A stretch of DNA of 64,000 nucleotides from Hormiphora californensis (lineage: Eukaryota > Ctenophora > Tentaculata > Cydippida > Pleurobrachiidae), in NCBI GenBank assembly GCA_020137815.1, contig CM035362.1:336605-400604 (forward strand). The letters are read 5' to 3'. Shown here one piece after another: positions 21,870 to 33,666 of this stretch (positions are counted from its first letter, which is position 1; every line of letters begins with the position of its first letter). Below the pieces are notes generated by a model. The model made no database searches, was not told the DNA's origin, and was given only the letters and a program-made list of their open reading frames with translations. Made by a program: the position numbers and the translations under genes.

Positions 21870-22868
21870 CTACCCGTTGAATACCCCTCCATATCTCCCT
21901 CGCTGCTGATCTGGTGGGTCTCCGGGTGTCTCGTTTTGAGATGTATCTCCTATCACTGCTCCTGCTGCCTCTAATCCCTCTCCTTGTGCCCCTACTTCTC
22001 CTCCCCCTCTTTGACACCAGGGTGACACATCATGTTGGATCAAAGTTGGGATTATAGATCTAGTGGTAGGATAACTCACTGTTTCATAGATTCTTTCCTC
22101 CTCCTCCTCCTCTATCCCTGTAAAACCATCCTCTGGTAATATCTCATAGTTAGTAGAATCCGACGTACCGTCACCTGTTATACTAGGTCCACGGATCATG
22201 GGGTCTGGCAGTGTTTCATAGAACGCCTCCTCCGATTCCTGGACTGTATAGTTTTCCTTCTGGTTCTTCTCTCGTTTTTCTTTCAGGTGAATGATCTGAA
22301 TTCGCAGGAGCACGGTACAACATACTGTAAGAAGAGCTATAGCAACTAGCAACACACCAACTATGACCTTGTATTGGGTTTCTGTTTTAGTTGAGCTATC
22401 CCGATAAGAATCCAACTTTTCCATACATGCCATTAGGGCAGTTCCGCTACAGTTGCTAAATCCCTGAGTTTGATTGTTAACTTCTACTTCCCGATTATTG
22501 GAGTTCAGACATTTCGTAGTCTTGTTTCTTGAAGCTTCCAACTCAGACTCACACTGTTCTAACTTTGATTTTTCCTGATTTAACGAAGATGCACATGTTG
22601 TTAGACAGTCTTTGAGTTCATCATCCGGATTATCAGCAGGATTATCAGTATCATTGATTGGCTGATGTTTAGTAACAATGCTATTATCAAGGGTGGTGAT
22701 TGGGGGAACGGTTGGTACAGGTGGCATCTTTTCCGTCTTGGGTGGCTCGGTGTTGCTGTTGTTGAGTGGCTTGCGGGTAGGTGGTTTGAATGAACTGCTT
22801 CTTCTCCTTCTGGAAAAGTAAGCAACTGATCCGCAGAAACAGCAACAATAGAGCAGAAGCAAACGCAT
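21870..22868 (-). CDS. Type I membrane protein with ITAM/ITSM-like cytoplasmic tyrosines, 332 aa
   Basis: Single-exon frame from ATG 22868 to 21870. A signal peptide (MRLLLLYCCCFCGSVA) is followed by a basic patch RRRR and a Ser/Thr/Pro-rich stalk to about residue 82. A helical, Cys-containing segment (about 85-150; C88, C92, C106, C120, C140, C148) has N-glycosylation sequons NDT, NKT, NQT and NCS. A TM segment lies at about 167-190, then a basic stop (HLKEKREKNQ). The tail holds YTVQ (207), YETL (217), YEIL (241, context TNYEIL) and YETV (261), with an acidic run EEEEEE between the last two. The YxxL pairs are 20 and 16 residues apart, wider than the classic ITAM spacing of 6-12. Likely an SH2-recruiting receptor or adaptor; ligand unknown. 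A coiled-coil ectodomain is possible. Confidence 0.75.
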   Translation of the reverse strand: MRLLLLYCCCFCGSVAYFSRRRRSSSFKPPTRKPLNNSNTEPPKTEKMPPVPTVPPITTLDNSIVTKHQPINDTDNPADNPDDELKDCLTTCASSLNQEKSKLEQCESELEASRNKTTKCLNSNNREVEVNNQTQGFSNCSGTALMACMEKLDSYRDSSTKTETQYKVIVGVLLVAIALLTVCCTVLLRIQIIHLKEKREKNQKENYTVQESEEAFYETLPDPMIRGPSITGDGTSDSTNYEILPEDGFTGIEEEEEERIYETVSYPTTRSIIPTLIQHDVSPWCQRGGGEVGAQGEGLEAAGAVIGDTSQNETPGDPPDQQRGRYGGVFNG

Positions 22869-24585
22869 ATCGTGTGAGTGAAACTATGCTTACCAAGTCT
22901 CATTCTTCCCTGTTATTTACTTCCTTACTCTACCAAGAAATACGCTGCTCACAGCACATTTGTCAGAAACATCCAGACCACGACATGAGTCGATGAGACC
23001 TCGACTGAGTTCAATAAGTGAAGTGTTCAATAAGTAAAACCCAGATGAACTACTCAATAAGTCAATAAAACTTTTCTAGATTGTATCACAAGTAATTGGC
23101 TATCTCTAGTCTAGTAGTCTATCTCTCTCTCAATGACTCTTCTTAGCTCTCATATCCATATATTATCTCTCCCGAATTTCAAATTTACTCAACCAAACCA
23201 TAACAGATTTTGATATTGAATAGGTTACCCTGAATGTACAATATGTACATTATTACATTACACAATATGATCACTTGTCTTGTCCGTAAAGGTATAATCA
23301 CGAAATAAGAAAAAGAAGAAGAAGGAGACTGATGATATAAAAATAATCAGGGATAACATTTTGTTACTCCATAGTTATAGAGAAGTGTAAATCCTTTCTT
23401 CAACTTATTTTCTCCATATCATTCCATTCTTCACTTGTGCCACCTGTTCCCCAGTCCCCCATTTTAGCGAACATCCTATTCCATTGTGGGTTTTACTGCA
23501 AATGTTTCGTTCCGTGATCAGGTACTAAACCATTTTAAGATCTTAGATCATCAACTTTAGGTTTACCGTCGATATTAACTCTGTTTAGTGAGTTTGTCGC
23601 ACTGTATTTTATGTCGTGCGATAAGACCTATTCTCATTATATATATGTTCGGTAATATGACACTGACCAGCCCCGCGTTATGATTCTCTTCTCTTCTACA
23701 CACAACCTGTGTGACATAGGCTGTAACACACCTACTAGACATTTTAGAGCTGCCCAGAGGGCTTGAAATGTATTACGTATGAGAATAAGAGAATTGAGAT
23801 ACATAATATACAGTCAAACCTCAATTTACCGACCTCGGGGGAATTCACTAATTCACATAAACTGCTAAATTTGGGAAATTTTATCCGTCTATTCATGTAT
23901 TTTGATGAAACAAGATTCTTTGAAATTTGATTTGCTATTCACCCCAGTTTACTCCTCTGCAGTTAGTGAAGCACCGCGATTGTAATTTTCTAGATGGTGC
24001 AAGTGTGTTTGTATTGTGTTTTTACGGTCTACATATAATATAATGGCAAGCCAACTTGTTTCTAACTTGTTTCTATTCGTCTACATATAGACATAAATAT
24101 GATAAAGCTACGCCTACATTTACGTACCTACTACTACATGTAGGTACCTATAACCAACTTAGCTTTCAGTTTCATCGAGTTATGTTGATAACAATTGTGA
24201 CCCCAGGGCCCAGCGGTTGTAATTAGTTATACTAGGTGGTTATATGTAATATTAAATCTACCCCACTGGACAACAGCAAGCCTTCTCTCTGTAACATGAG
24301 ACTTCAATTTGAAACTTGATCGCCTTTGGAACATTTTGTGAAGACAGATTGAAACTTTTTCCTTTCGGTGCCTTGCTACGCTAGTTCTATCATTACCATC
24401 TGGTCCAGTGACTCCTGCCAGTCACTAACTCAGTGGCCCTACCGCTAGTTAACCAACCGGTTGTGAGCCCTGTCACTGTTTCCATACATTCTGAGTTAGT
24501 TTTTAATTCTAATGAAGTTATTTCTATTCTGAGTTAGCTCCCTTTTAGACACCTTTTAATGTTTTAATGAATTGATTTCCTTAGT
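22869..24585. other. Intergenic between divergent genes
   Basis: Probably contains the promoters of the flanking divergent genes. No exon was found. A half pogo-like end (TACAGTCAAACCTCAATTTA at about 23809) lacks a clear partner. Confidence 0.5.
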
Positions 24586-27500
24586 ATGTTTTTGTTGTTT
24601 CTATTATTCCACGCATGCCTGGGGCAGGAGGAGGAAGGGAAGTATGACAGATCTAAACTCGTCCCTCCTTCTCATAAACCCTTTGGTAAGTCTTTATGTC
24701 GAGGCTTTTGGATAAAGTTAAAATTATATTTTTTTCTTCGGTTTTTAATCCTAAGATAACATGATCCATGACAGGTATGAGGTTATTCCTAACCAAAGAC
24801 CCCAACAAGTTAACTCTCTACTGGAACTGTCGGGGGTATGACGACATTGAATCACCTGACTTTGTAAAAGGGAGCTCAGTAAACATCTCCTATGCGGGCA
24901 AAGTCAAACCAACCGAAGTAAGGTAATTATCAAATAAATTGTTTAATTACCTTAATTATTTGTAATAATTAAGATAATTAATTAATGTGTTAACTTTTAT
25001 AATTTATTTAAATCTCTCAGGTGGGCTAACGATAACACAAAGGTGTCCTACTCCAAAAGAGCGGACCACTTGAACACCTACCTTCAGTTCAACACCACAG
25101 TTGATCTTGATACGTCACCCAACTCAACCAATAAACCACAGATATCCTATACAGTATCGTGCTATAACAATACCTCTCATAAACACAAGGTGAGGAGGGG
25201 GTGAGGAGAAATACAGTTTTACAAACATTCAAAAGGAATGCAAGTGAAATAAAGCTACAGATCATGGTTTCCAGCAATCTCACTAAAGTTCAAAAAGTTT
25301 TACAAAAGACACTGGGGAGTACCCACAAAATATATCCCTACTCCACATATCAAATATCTGTTTCCTGCTCCAGATTCACTACAATTTCTGTTTCCTCTCC
25401 CCTGCAGATTCACTACAAACACTGGGAGGACAGTAAAGATACTGTGAAGGATATTTGGACGGTGGCCGCTGCTGGATCTGTTGGAACCTTTCTAAATGTT
25501 AACAAGTCCATCAGGTGTGTGATATTACCCTCCTTTTAGAATTTTTAACCCTAATATAATATGTTCTAACCCTTCTCTAAAATATCTGTCTTGGGGCCGA
25601 CTTTTTCGATAATTCTCCCCCCCCCCCAACCCCCGAATGAACTAAATTCTATTCCAGCACAATATCCTGGCTAGCTGGGCAGTCTAATAATCTTCTCTGG
25701 GTGATTCCTGGTGGAGTCCTAACTGACAGCAAAACAAACTCCCTGAAAGAGGTAGCTGTCTAACACGTTAAATGAATATCAAGGAAACCTGTCAGGCCAA
25801 TTCTCTGACCGCGGTTCCCGTCTAAATTAGAATAGGGTCAGGCTAATGCTCTGTCAAGGAAGATTGTGATCCACTTGCGAGAGAATTAATTCATTTCCCC
25901 ATTCTACAGGTGTTTGATGAATGGTTGCTATGGTTACAGATAGTTGACGTGTTGACGTGTTGTGTTCCCCTCGTGGCGGCCCCCTCGGAACTTGATCTAT
26001 CCTTGGATGAAGAACTCTTTCACTATTTCCTCCCTCAGCCAGTAGTTGCAGAGGTGTGTTACAATTGATTCATTTTTAGCTTTGTTGAAAACAAATATTG
26101 AAATTCGAATAATATACCTTCATTACCGTGCTAGAACTGAGTTCTAACCGGACTTAATCCCTGGAATCCATTGTTGATTTTACTCAATCCACTCCCTGCA
26201 GAAGTCTCACTGGTACAGTTTTGATCACCGGAACATGCACATGGTAGTGACGTGTGCTCACTGTGACCTCAATACAACCTCCCCACAATACAGGTACATT
26301 GCAGCCCACATATCAGAGCAGTACAGGTTCACTGCAGCCCACATCTAAACACTGTCAGCTAGAGCATTGCATGAGAACCGCGGTCAGAACATTGACCTGA
26401 CAGTGTAAACACCGTGGTGTTGTTCATATATCTAGTATATCTACATTCTACAGCTGTTTCCGTTTAAAAAAAGAAATAACCGCATCACAGATAGCCATAC
26501 TAATACTATTTCAGATGGCTAAACTCCGACCTAAAGGCAAGTTCAGAGCGCTCTGGGGTCCACTGGACGACTCTTATCGGGCATGAGTCACGGCACCACC
26601 AGGGCGGTCCTGGGAAGGTGGTCCTGGATGAAATGGCTAACGAGTACAATGTGGACTTTGCCGTGTGGAGTCACGAGAGGTGGTATGAACGGAGTCAACC
26701 AATGAGACGAGACAAGGTAAGGGTTGCCATGGTTGCAAGGTAGGGTGTTGCCTTGGTAGAATTTGTTTTCCTCACACTGTGCGCTCTGTGGGGGCTAGGT
26801 AGATTATTTCATGAATTGAAAATTAAGTTTCAATGATGATAATGATTTAATGTGATGCCCTACAGGTCACAAAAGCGAGTGCGTCAAGCTTACTGACCAA
26901 TGTGAACGGGACGATTCATTATACGTGTGGTACAGGAGGCAGCCCTCTCTCAACGTACAACATGACAAAATATAACGATAGTGCTTACTTTGAACAAAGG
27001 TACATGCACACTGTGCATAGTGATGTAAAGAAAGAATCTGATTTCAATGAAAGGGCTTATTCTTTTCAACCTTTTTAGTGTGACCGGTTACTGAATGCTA
27101 TGTTTGGGCCCTTTGTGGGATGAAGTAAATTCATATTATCGATGCGTTCCTATATTTATTAATATACTCATTAATGCCTCTTCAGGTACTATGGTGCGTG
27201 TGTCTTACAAAGAGTCTCCTATTCTACTTATGATTCTGTATTCTTCTATGTCAATCCCACCAAAAACAACGCCATCGAACAGACTGATTTCATTCAGGTA
27301 ATAGGTACATACAGTCGGACCCGATTTACCGGACCCCGATTTACCGGGAGGAAAAACCTCCCCCGAAACTAACAGTATTTGACCCCAATTTACCGGGCGA
27401 AACCCTTTCCCCCAGCACCCCGGTAAATCGCGGGGTCCAACTGTAATGAACTGAAAGTGACCTTTGCTGTCAGATTTATTTTAAGATGTACAAGCTCACA

Positions 27501-28622
27501 TGTCAATCTGTGTCTCGACATGTCTCTTTAAATTTGTTGAGCAATGGACGACATCTCACCACTCAACAAGTGACTTGAAGGAACGTTTAATGATAGTGTA
27601 GATCTGTTCTCTTTTATATAGAGTTCGAAGAATTAAATTGTATAGCAAAATTATTATAGTGAGGAAGGGTGTACCCCTAGTATTATATATCATATTCATT
27701 GATTGAGTACTTTGATTGATTGTTACCCCTTACAAGTAAAAAAGGAAGAGGGATCCACGAGAATACAACCCTAAACTAGAATTATACCTATTTCAGATAA
27801 AGAAGGAGAAAGTAAAGCCACCTGATTTCAATGACGGACACTTTGCTTCTTTCATGAAGATATTCGGGATAGTACTGCTGGGTGGAGCGTCAGTGATGAT
27901 CCTGCTAACCCTCGTTATCAAGGCAATTGTGAATACATGTACAAACTTAGGGGGAAGGGAGGGTGCATACATGTACCAAACGTAGGGGGAAGGACCAGGG
28001 AGGGTGAATACATGTACCAAACTTTATGTAGGGAGCCGGAGAGGGCCAGGGAGGGGTTTCATTGGAGGGTGCTGCATGTAAACTTTATAAGGGGTTGTGT
28101 ATCACAATTTACTGGGTAGTAAGCGAATGTAAAACTATTTGTATTCTCCCTTATCGCTGTGTTTCCCCCACATATTACTAACACGTCACCCTGTTCAGAT
28201 TGTCCAAGAGCGAGATCCATCCTTTATACCAAACAAGATAAGGAACATTCCCCGGTGGATCCGATACAGCAGGAGAGAACAGGGCGAACAGATCGAGTTG
28301 GAGGAAGATCCTAACAACGCTGACATGACCGCAGAGGTAAGAAATATATATGAAGGATTTCAAACAGTTTTTTATTGTTCCTTGCTCTGGCAAACCCTCA
28401 CTGAGTGTGTAATTTTATGAAATAATGTGAGATACACAAGTTGTTCCTTAGTTTCTAACATTTCTGACAATATATTTTAACTAAATTTGATTCTAATTTG
28501 ATATATTCTCCTAGGACGGGTATGATGGTGATAAGGTGATGTTGATTGAGGAGGATGAGGAGACTCTACAAAGACAGGCAGACATACAATCCACCCAGTT
28601 GATACATTGTCAGATAAGGTGA
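24586..28622 (+). CDS. Membrane-anchored purple-acid-phosphatase-like protein, probable pseudoenzyme, 13 exons, about 557 aa
   Basis: Exons: 24586-24685, 24775-24922, 25021-25189, 25408-25514, 25658-25751, 25910-26053, 26202-26293, 26515-26716, 26866-26999, 27186-27297, 27797-27922 (or 27928), 28199-28336, 28515-28622; all phases match. Signal peptide MFLLFLLFHACLG; TM near the C-terminus (IFGIVLLGGASVMILLTLVI), then a tail of about 80 residues. Purple acid phosphatase landmarks: WYSFDHRNMHMVVTC (usual YSFDxGxVHF), QYRWLNSDLKAS (QYxWLxxDL), TTLIGHESRH (GHRPMY), VDFAVWSHERWYER (VDxxxxGHxHxYER) and CGTGGS. Usual metal-site motifs are eroded: GDxG reads AGSVG, GDxxY reads PGGVLTD and GNHE reads APSE. 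Only the two later His positions remain, so catalysis is unlikely. Intron 11 begins AAG|GCAATT (rare GC donor) or two codons later with GT. Several sequons support an extracellular location. Confidence 0.85.
25789..25856. repeat. Long copy of the ultrashort repeat family
   Basis: GTCAGGCCAATTCTCTGACC, then GCGGTTCCCG, a spacer and GAATAGGGTCAGGCTAATGC then TCTGTCA. Two cores flank a short middle; intronic in the phosphatase-like gene. Confidence 0.7.
26352..26403. repeat. Diverged copy of the ultrashort repeat family
   Basis: CTGTCAGCTAGAGCATTGCA then GAACCGCGGTCAGAACATTG and ACCTGACAG; intronic. Confidence 0.6.
27310..27445. mobile_element. Pogo/Tigger-like MITE
   Basis: TA-CAGTCGGACCCGATTTACCG at the left; CGGTAAATCGCGGGGTCCAA-CTG-TA at the right. 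Internal copies of the terminal block (CCCCGATTTACCGGG, CCCCAATTTACCGGG). Intronic in the phosphatase-like gene. Confidence 0.75.
27931..28040. repeat. Intronic tandem repeat, about 40-bp unit, three copies
   Basis: Units read ATACATGTACCAAACGTAGG followed by GGGAAGG...AGGGAGGGTG with variation. Confidence 0.7.
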
Positions 28623-29082
28623 TGAGGTCCATGATACATGACACATGTTTGGCCTTGTTTGGCAGCTGTACAAAATGGAGGATGAGGGTAGTATACCGAA
28701 TTTTGGCCCAGAGTTCGGCCGTGATTTTCAGAATGAAAAAAAAAAGTGCAGTGGATATTATGCTGTTGACCAGACTGTGACCACAATGGTATTCGTGATT
28801 AAATTTTGTAAGTTTTTAACATTTTAAGAGCAACAAAATAATATTGAATTTAGTCAAAGAAGAGTTAAAAATAAAAAACATGGAAGAAAATGCATTCCAT
28901 TCGGTCAAGGATCATAGTCACAAAAATGCTGCACTGACTTCGTCAAATTCACAATACCCTGATAAAAATGCTGCACTGTCAAATTCACAACACCCTGATA
29001 AAGATAAAACAAGACCTCTGAAGTTATACCGGTGGTGGAAACAATATCACATTCCAAAAAACACCAAAAAGTTTATGAAAAT
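28623..29082. other. 3' flank between convergent genes
   Basis: Likely the 3' UTR of the phosphatase-like gene and an alternative tail: TTTGGCAG at about 28658 could act as an acceptor. A direct repeat AAAATGCTGCACTG (28924 and 28968) is present. Open frames here have no clear coding support. Confidence 0.4.
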
Positions 29083-30972
29083 CTAAACAAAGACTTTTAC
29101 CCGACCCCCTTGAACACTGTACTCATTATTTTCATACACAGTCTCGTCCATGAACTCCTCTTCTTCCGAGGTCGTGACGTCATTATTGTTCGATGTTTCT
29201 CCTGATGATGATGATGATTCGTGCCAGTCGACAACATTCTGATTCTGATAAACCGTATCTCGTCCAGCCTCCCCAGCCATCACCGTATCTCGTCCTGTTT
29301 CCTCCGACATTGACCTCTGTAGCTGCAGTTTCTCCCGTGGTTGTTTGATAACAGCAGCTTCCCTCACCACCCCTGGTTCGTAATTCTCGTACATTGCACG
29401 GGGATGAGAAAACCCGTCAGTGTACTCATTATCCTCATCAGTAGAGGGGACCTGTGAGGAGTGTTGGTTGGCGTACAGAGCTGCAGCTATTGTCTTCCCT
29501 GGTTTCTGGGGTAGGCTTGAAGCTCTGTTCTCCCTTGGTTGTCCGGATGATAACTTGTCTCGAGATGGTCGAGGTGGTGGTTTTGTATCTCGTGGAGGAT
29601 TTGGAATCTTTCGTTCATTCTCCCTAACCTGAGATAACCTGACACTGTTCACATACACCCCTGAAACGGCAGCGATGTTGAGTTGTTTGGGGGACCGAGG
29701 TTCCAGTTCTACCGAGAACCTGTTATCATCAGAGCTTATCTGCCGTGGTCCCATCTCCCTCATAAACCGGCGATCCCTTGATTCAGTATCGCTCCAATTA
29801 GGAGCGGACACTGCCCCAATACCCTCGGGACCGGAAGTCCGTAGTTTGAGTGGCTGATGCATATAGATAGTCGGTTCCAAATCTACCCCATCCATTTTAT
29901 CTTCTGAAGATTGCGGGGTAATATGGTTTGGTAAGCGTCCCGATTTAGACCGTGATCCTAGCATCATCGGGTGAGATCGTGTGGGACTGGAGATATTTCC
30001 TGCGCTGGAATGTCTCACGGGTGTGTTGTGAGGTACTGGACATGTGGTGACCGAGGTTTGTTTCTTGATTCGCTCCAGAGTGGAGGTGGGACGGTGGGCC
30101 AGGGAGCTTATCTGGTCATCCATCGTCATCACCCCGTCCTCACACCTGCAAATTATTATATAGGAGATGATATATGTTGTAAATGAAAGGGAAGTCCAAT
30201 TTCAATTTTTGTTTATTATAACTTGAAGCTGATGTATGTATGTTCAGGCACATTTTCCAATAAATATATATTTTGGCATATAATTTGGCAAATGGCAGTT
30301 TGCAATGAAAGTTGAATGTCAATTTTCGTTCAATTTTGACACATTCAGGTGAATTTTCGAAACTTACGTGAACCGAGACCGGGACTGGGCTGGTTTCAGG
30401 TCAGGTGTGTCCATGAGGAGTTCAGGAGCTGGGGGAGGGAGTTCCTGGCGGGGAGAACCATTGACAACTGGATATGGGGGCATATCATCGCCCTGGGCCT
30501 CTAAGTGATCCTCCTGAGACCAGACTTGCTGTCCTGGGTTTACTGGAAGGGAAGAGACACCGTGTTATTGCATACACTTTTAGGGTCGTTGTTTTTGTAA
30601 GAATGCACTCAGTAATTTACTGACTCATGAATATATAAGGGGTTGCTTACGGCGTGGTTTAGGTTTCACTGTGTACTTTCTCCTTCGATCGGAAAAGTAA
30701 ATGTAGTAACACGAACAAATCCCACCTGGAGAGAAATGTGAAGAATGTTGGAATATGTTAGCTATGAAGTTCCAAAGATACTATAATTAAATGAGGGTAT
30801 AATACCCTCCAATAAATGGATAGCATGATGATTCAAGAAAAACAAAAAGAATTGGTGCAGTACGATTGTGAACACTACCTATGAGAATCAAGACACCAAC
30901 AGCCCCGATTAGTAAATAGATCCACACTTCCATAAAGAAGACTTCCAATATAACCCACAAGGAGTTAGCCAT
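29083..30972 (-). CDS. LAT-like transmembrane adaptor, 468 aa, four exons
   Basis: Exons 30879-30972 (start), 30651-30725, 30368-30542 and 29083-30145 join in phase with good splice sites. There is no signal peptide. A short outside N-terminus leads into a TM helix (about residues 15-34, WIYLLIGAVGVLILIGGICS), immediately followed by C35-S-C37, a likely palmitoylation pair, then YYIYFSDRRRK. The long hydrophilic tail carries five YxN sites, the known Grb2-type SH2 target: YVNS 279, YANQ 339, YENY 367, YQNQ 414 and YENN 452. There is also a Pro/Arg stretch about 297-309 (PPRDTKPPPRPSR; SH3-type) and Ser/acid-rich runs. This order (tiny ectodomain, TM, juxtamembrane Cys pair, Tyr-rich tail) is that of vertebrate LAT/NTAL/PAG adaptors. 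The similarity is architectural; homology is unproven, and Tyr-rich tails can converge. Convergent with the phosphatase-like gene. Confidence 0.85.
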
Positions 30973-31708
30973 GATTCTGAGCTGCTGCGAAAGAAAAAGT
31001 TAATACAAAAAGCTGGATGAACAACTGCAATATTGAATATATAAAGCCCAACAACATAGCTCTTGTCTGAAAGAGATATCAAAAGTTCTTAATATGATAA
31101 TAAAAATATCAGTATTCGCTAACAATCAACATATCATCTCTATAACAGAGCTGTTTGTATAGAATACTTTATACCAGCAGCTGTATAACACTATTTTAAG
31201 CTCCCTCTCTCTTAGGAAGGTGTATGAGTGTGATGTAGGGTGTGGAATGGAAGCCAGGTGGCATGCATTAGATGGAATTCCATCCACGGAATAAGAAGCA
31301 GAATGAAATCAAAGAACTGGATATTGATTCAAAAGATAAATGATAGCCTCAAACAAAACTAACAATTAATCGGGTTGTCAAACACTGACTGTACAGTGTA
31401 CATGAACATCACGCAACCTTCGTCCGGTGCGAAGAGGACGGTCTTTTATGAGACAATAATCGGGTTACATCTTACCTTTGACAAACTACGTACATGTCGA
31501 AGCAAATATGAAATTCAGTTAAATTATTTATTTTACAATGTAAAAGAGGAACGTAAGGTACCCCAGTTATAAACATCTGTCATCTTCAAGAAAAAATGTC
31601 ACCTTATACGTAGAGGCCTTCTATCTCTCTCTCTTTCTCTCTCCTTCTCTCTCTCTCTCTCTCTCTCTATCCTTCTCTCTCCCTTTCTCTCCCTTTCTCT
31701 CTCTCTCT

Positions 31709-31740
<32 letters not shown>

Positions 31741-32624
31741 ATCCTTCTTTATTTTTTTCTCTCGCTATCTCTCTCTAGCTCTCGCATGCTTTCCCTTTTT
31801 TCATTTTGCAACCAATCTCTCCTGTCAAATGTCCTATATAAATATTCTTTTCTTCTATAATAGTCGTCTCTCACTATCAACAAGTACCTTTACAACTTCT
31901 AGCTCTCACTGGAAAGTCATGGGAAACTGGGAAACTGGGAAAAGTCAAATTAAGGCGGCCATGTCGAAGAGCCTTCAAATTGAACTTCAACACAAAGAGT
32001 TATGGTGACAGCAAGGAAAATGGGTAAGCTCCAAGGGGAACGCAATTATATAGTATCTGATCATTCTCTAACCCCCAAACAACAATAAGAGTGATCCATA
32101 TGCGTGTAAGAGCTGTCTTTCCCTTCCTATATATGCCCTTATATCCCTAGGATACCTAAAATAAATAAACTCTTCTATATCGAGAGAAACGTCTAGATCA
32201 AAAAGAGGTTTCCAAGATTAAATATGAATCAGAAATGAATCAGAAAGTTTCTAATTTAGTACTACTCACCATTAGTTTCTGAGAAATGTTAACTGGTGAG
32301 TGGTACTAAAAACTTCTACTAGAAGTCGTTTTAAAAAACCATCCTTCTAGTTCTAGAAGTTCTAGAACTAGAAGGATGGTTCTCGAAAACGACAACCATT
32401 AAATGGTTTTCAAAGAACTCTTGTCCAATTACTTAATTACTTGATAAGCAACTTAGGAAATAAATCACGTAGAGATCGTCATGCATCACAATAAAAATGG
32501 CCCATGGCCATATCCATTTAAAGTCCTTCTATCACTTGTCAAGCGGGGAAGCATTCATTTGCATTGTTCCGTGTTTAATCACGTGATACTAGACGTGGTG
32601 ATGTACTCTACCTTTCTCTCTCTA

Positions 32625-32638
32625 TCCCCCTCTCTCAC

Positions 32639-32718
<80 letters not shown>

Positions 32719-32735
32719 TCTCACTCTCTCTCTCA

Positions 32736-32812
<77 letters not shown>
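32625..32812. repeat. (CT)n microsatellite
   Basis: Nearly pure CT dinucleotide run with scattered A/C interruptions. Confidence 0.97.
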
Positions 32813-32813
<1 letters not shown>

Positions 32814-32939
32814 TCAATGACCAGCATTGTCCAGGTTTGGATTTGATTGCATGACGAAGCTTGTGTAACATGTATATACGTGTGCACTGCATGTCCGACG
32901 TGCACTATAGTTTTTAGTGGGCCGAGAACAAGTTATTTA

Positions 32940-33330
32940 TCACAACACGGCGATCAGAGCACTGTTTCAGAGCTTGTAAGAGAGGGGCAGAGATCAGATC
33001 AGTTGTAGTTTTTAGAGATTTGTGTAGCTCATACTGCTTTGTGAGGGTTACTTCGGTAGATGAAGCAGAGATCGGAGCAGTATTTTAGAACAGAGCAATG
33101 TTTCGGAGCTTGTACTAGTGTACTACAAGCTTGAGTGAGAGGGGGGGGGGGGGTAGAGATCAGAGCTGGTTGTAGTTTTTAGAGATTTGTGTAGCTCATA
33201 CTGCTTTGTGAGGGTCACTTCGGTAGAGCAAGCAGAGATCAGAGCAGTATTTTAGAACAGAGCAATGTTTCGGAGCTTGCACTACAAGCTTGAGTGAGAG
33301 GGGGGCAGATATCAGAGCAGTGTTTTAGAG
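32940..33330. repeat. Tandem repeat, about 167-bp unit, two copies plus partial
   Basis: GTAGTTTTTAGAGATTTGTG recurs 165-167 bases apart (about 33006 and 33171), followed each time by CAGTATTTTAGAACAGAGCA and GCTTGAGTGAGAGGGG. A shortened third copy ends near 33340. Confidence 0.8.
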
Positions 33331-33465
33331 TAGCTTGAGTAAGGGGGGCCCTTTATCTGATTAAAGCTTGTTTGATCTCTAAATAGTATGATAGTTGATT
33401 ACACTTTCTCTCGATCGAGTTCTCTCAGACTCGTTCTCGCTCTTTCTTTTAGTCTATGAATATCT

Positions 33466-33494
33466 CTCTTCCTCTCTCTCTCTCTCTCTATCTC

Positions 33495-33582
<88 letters not shown>

Positions 33583-33584
33583 AT

Positions 33585-33662
<78 letters not shown>
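33466..33662. repeat. (CT)n microsatellite
   Basis: About 195 bases of CT repeat broken by ATCTCTATT insertions. Confidence 0.97.

Positions 33663-33666
<4 letters not shown>

Noticed and set aside
22790-22996. Plus-strand frame opposite the receptor signal peptide
   Set aside because: Shadow of the minus-strand gene; no splice or motif support.
28645-29086. Frames after the phosphatase-like stop, Lys/Asn-rich
   Set aside because: Composition and a short direct repeat suggest 3' UTR; kept only as a possible alternative tail.
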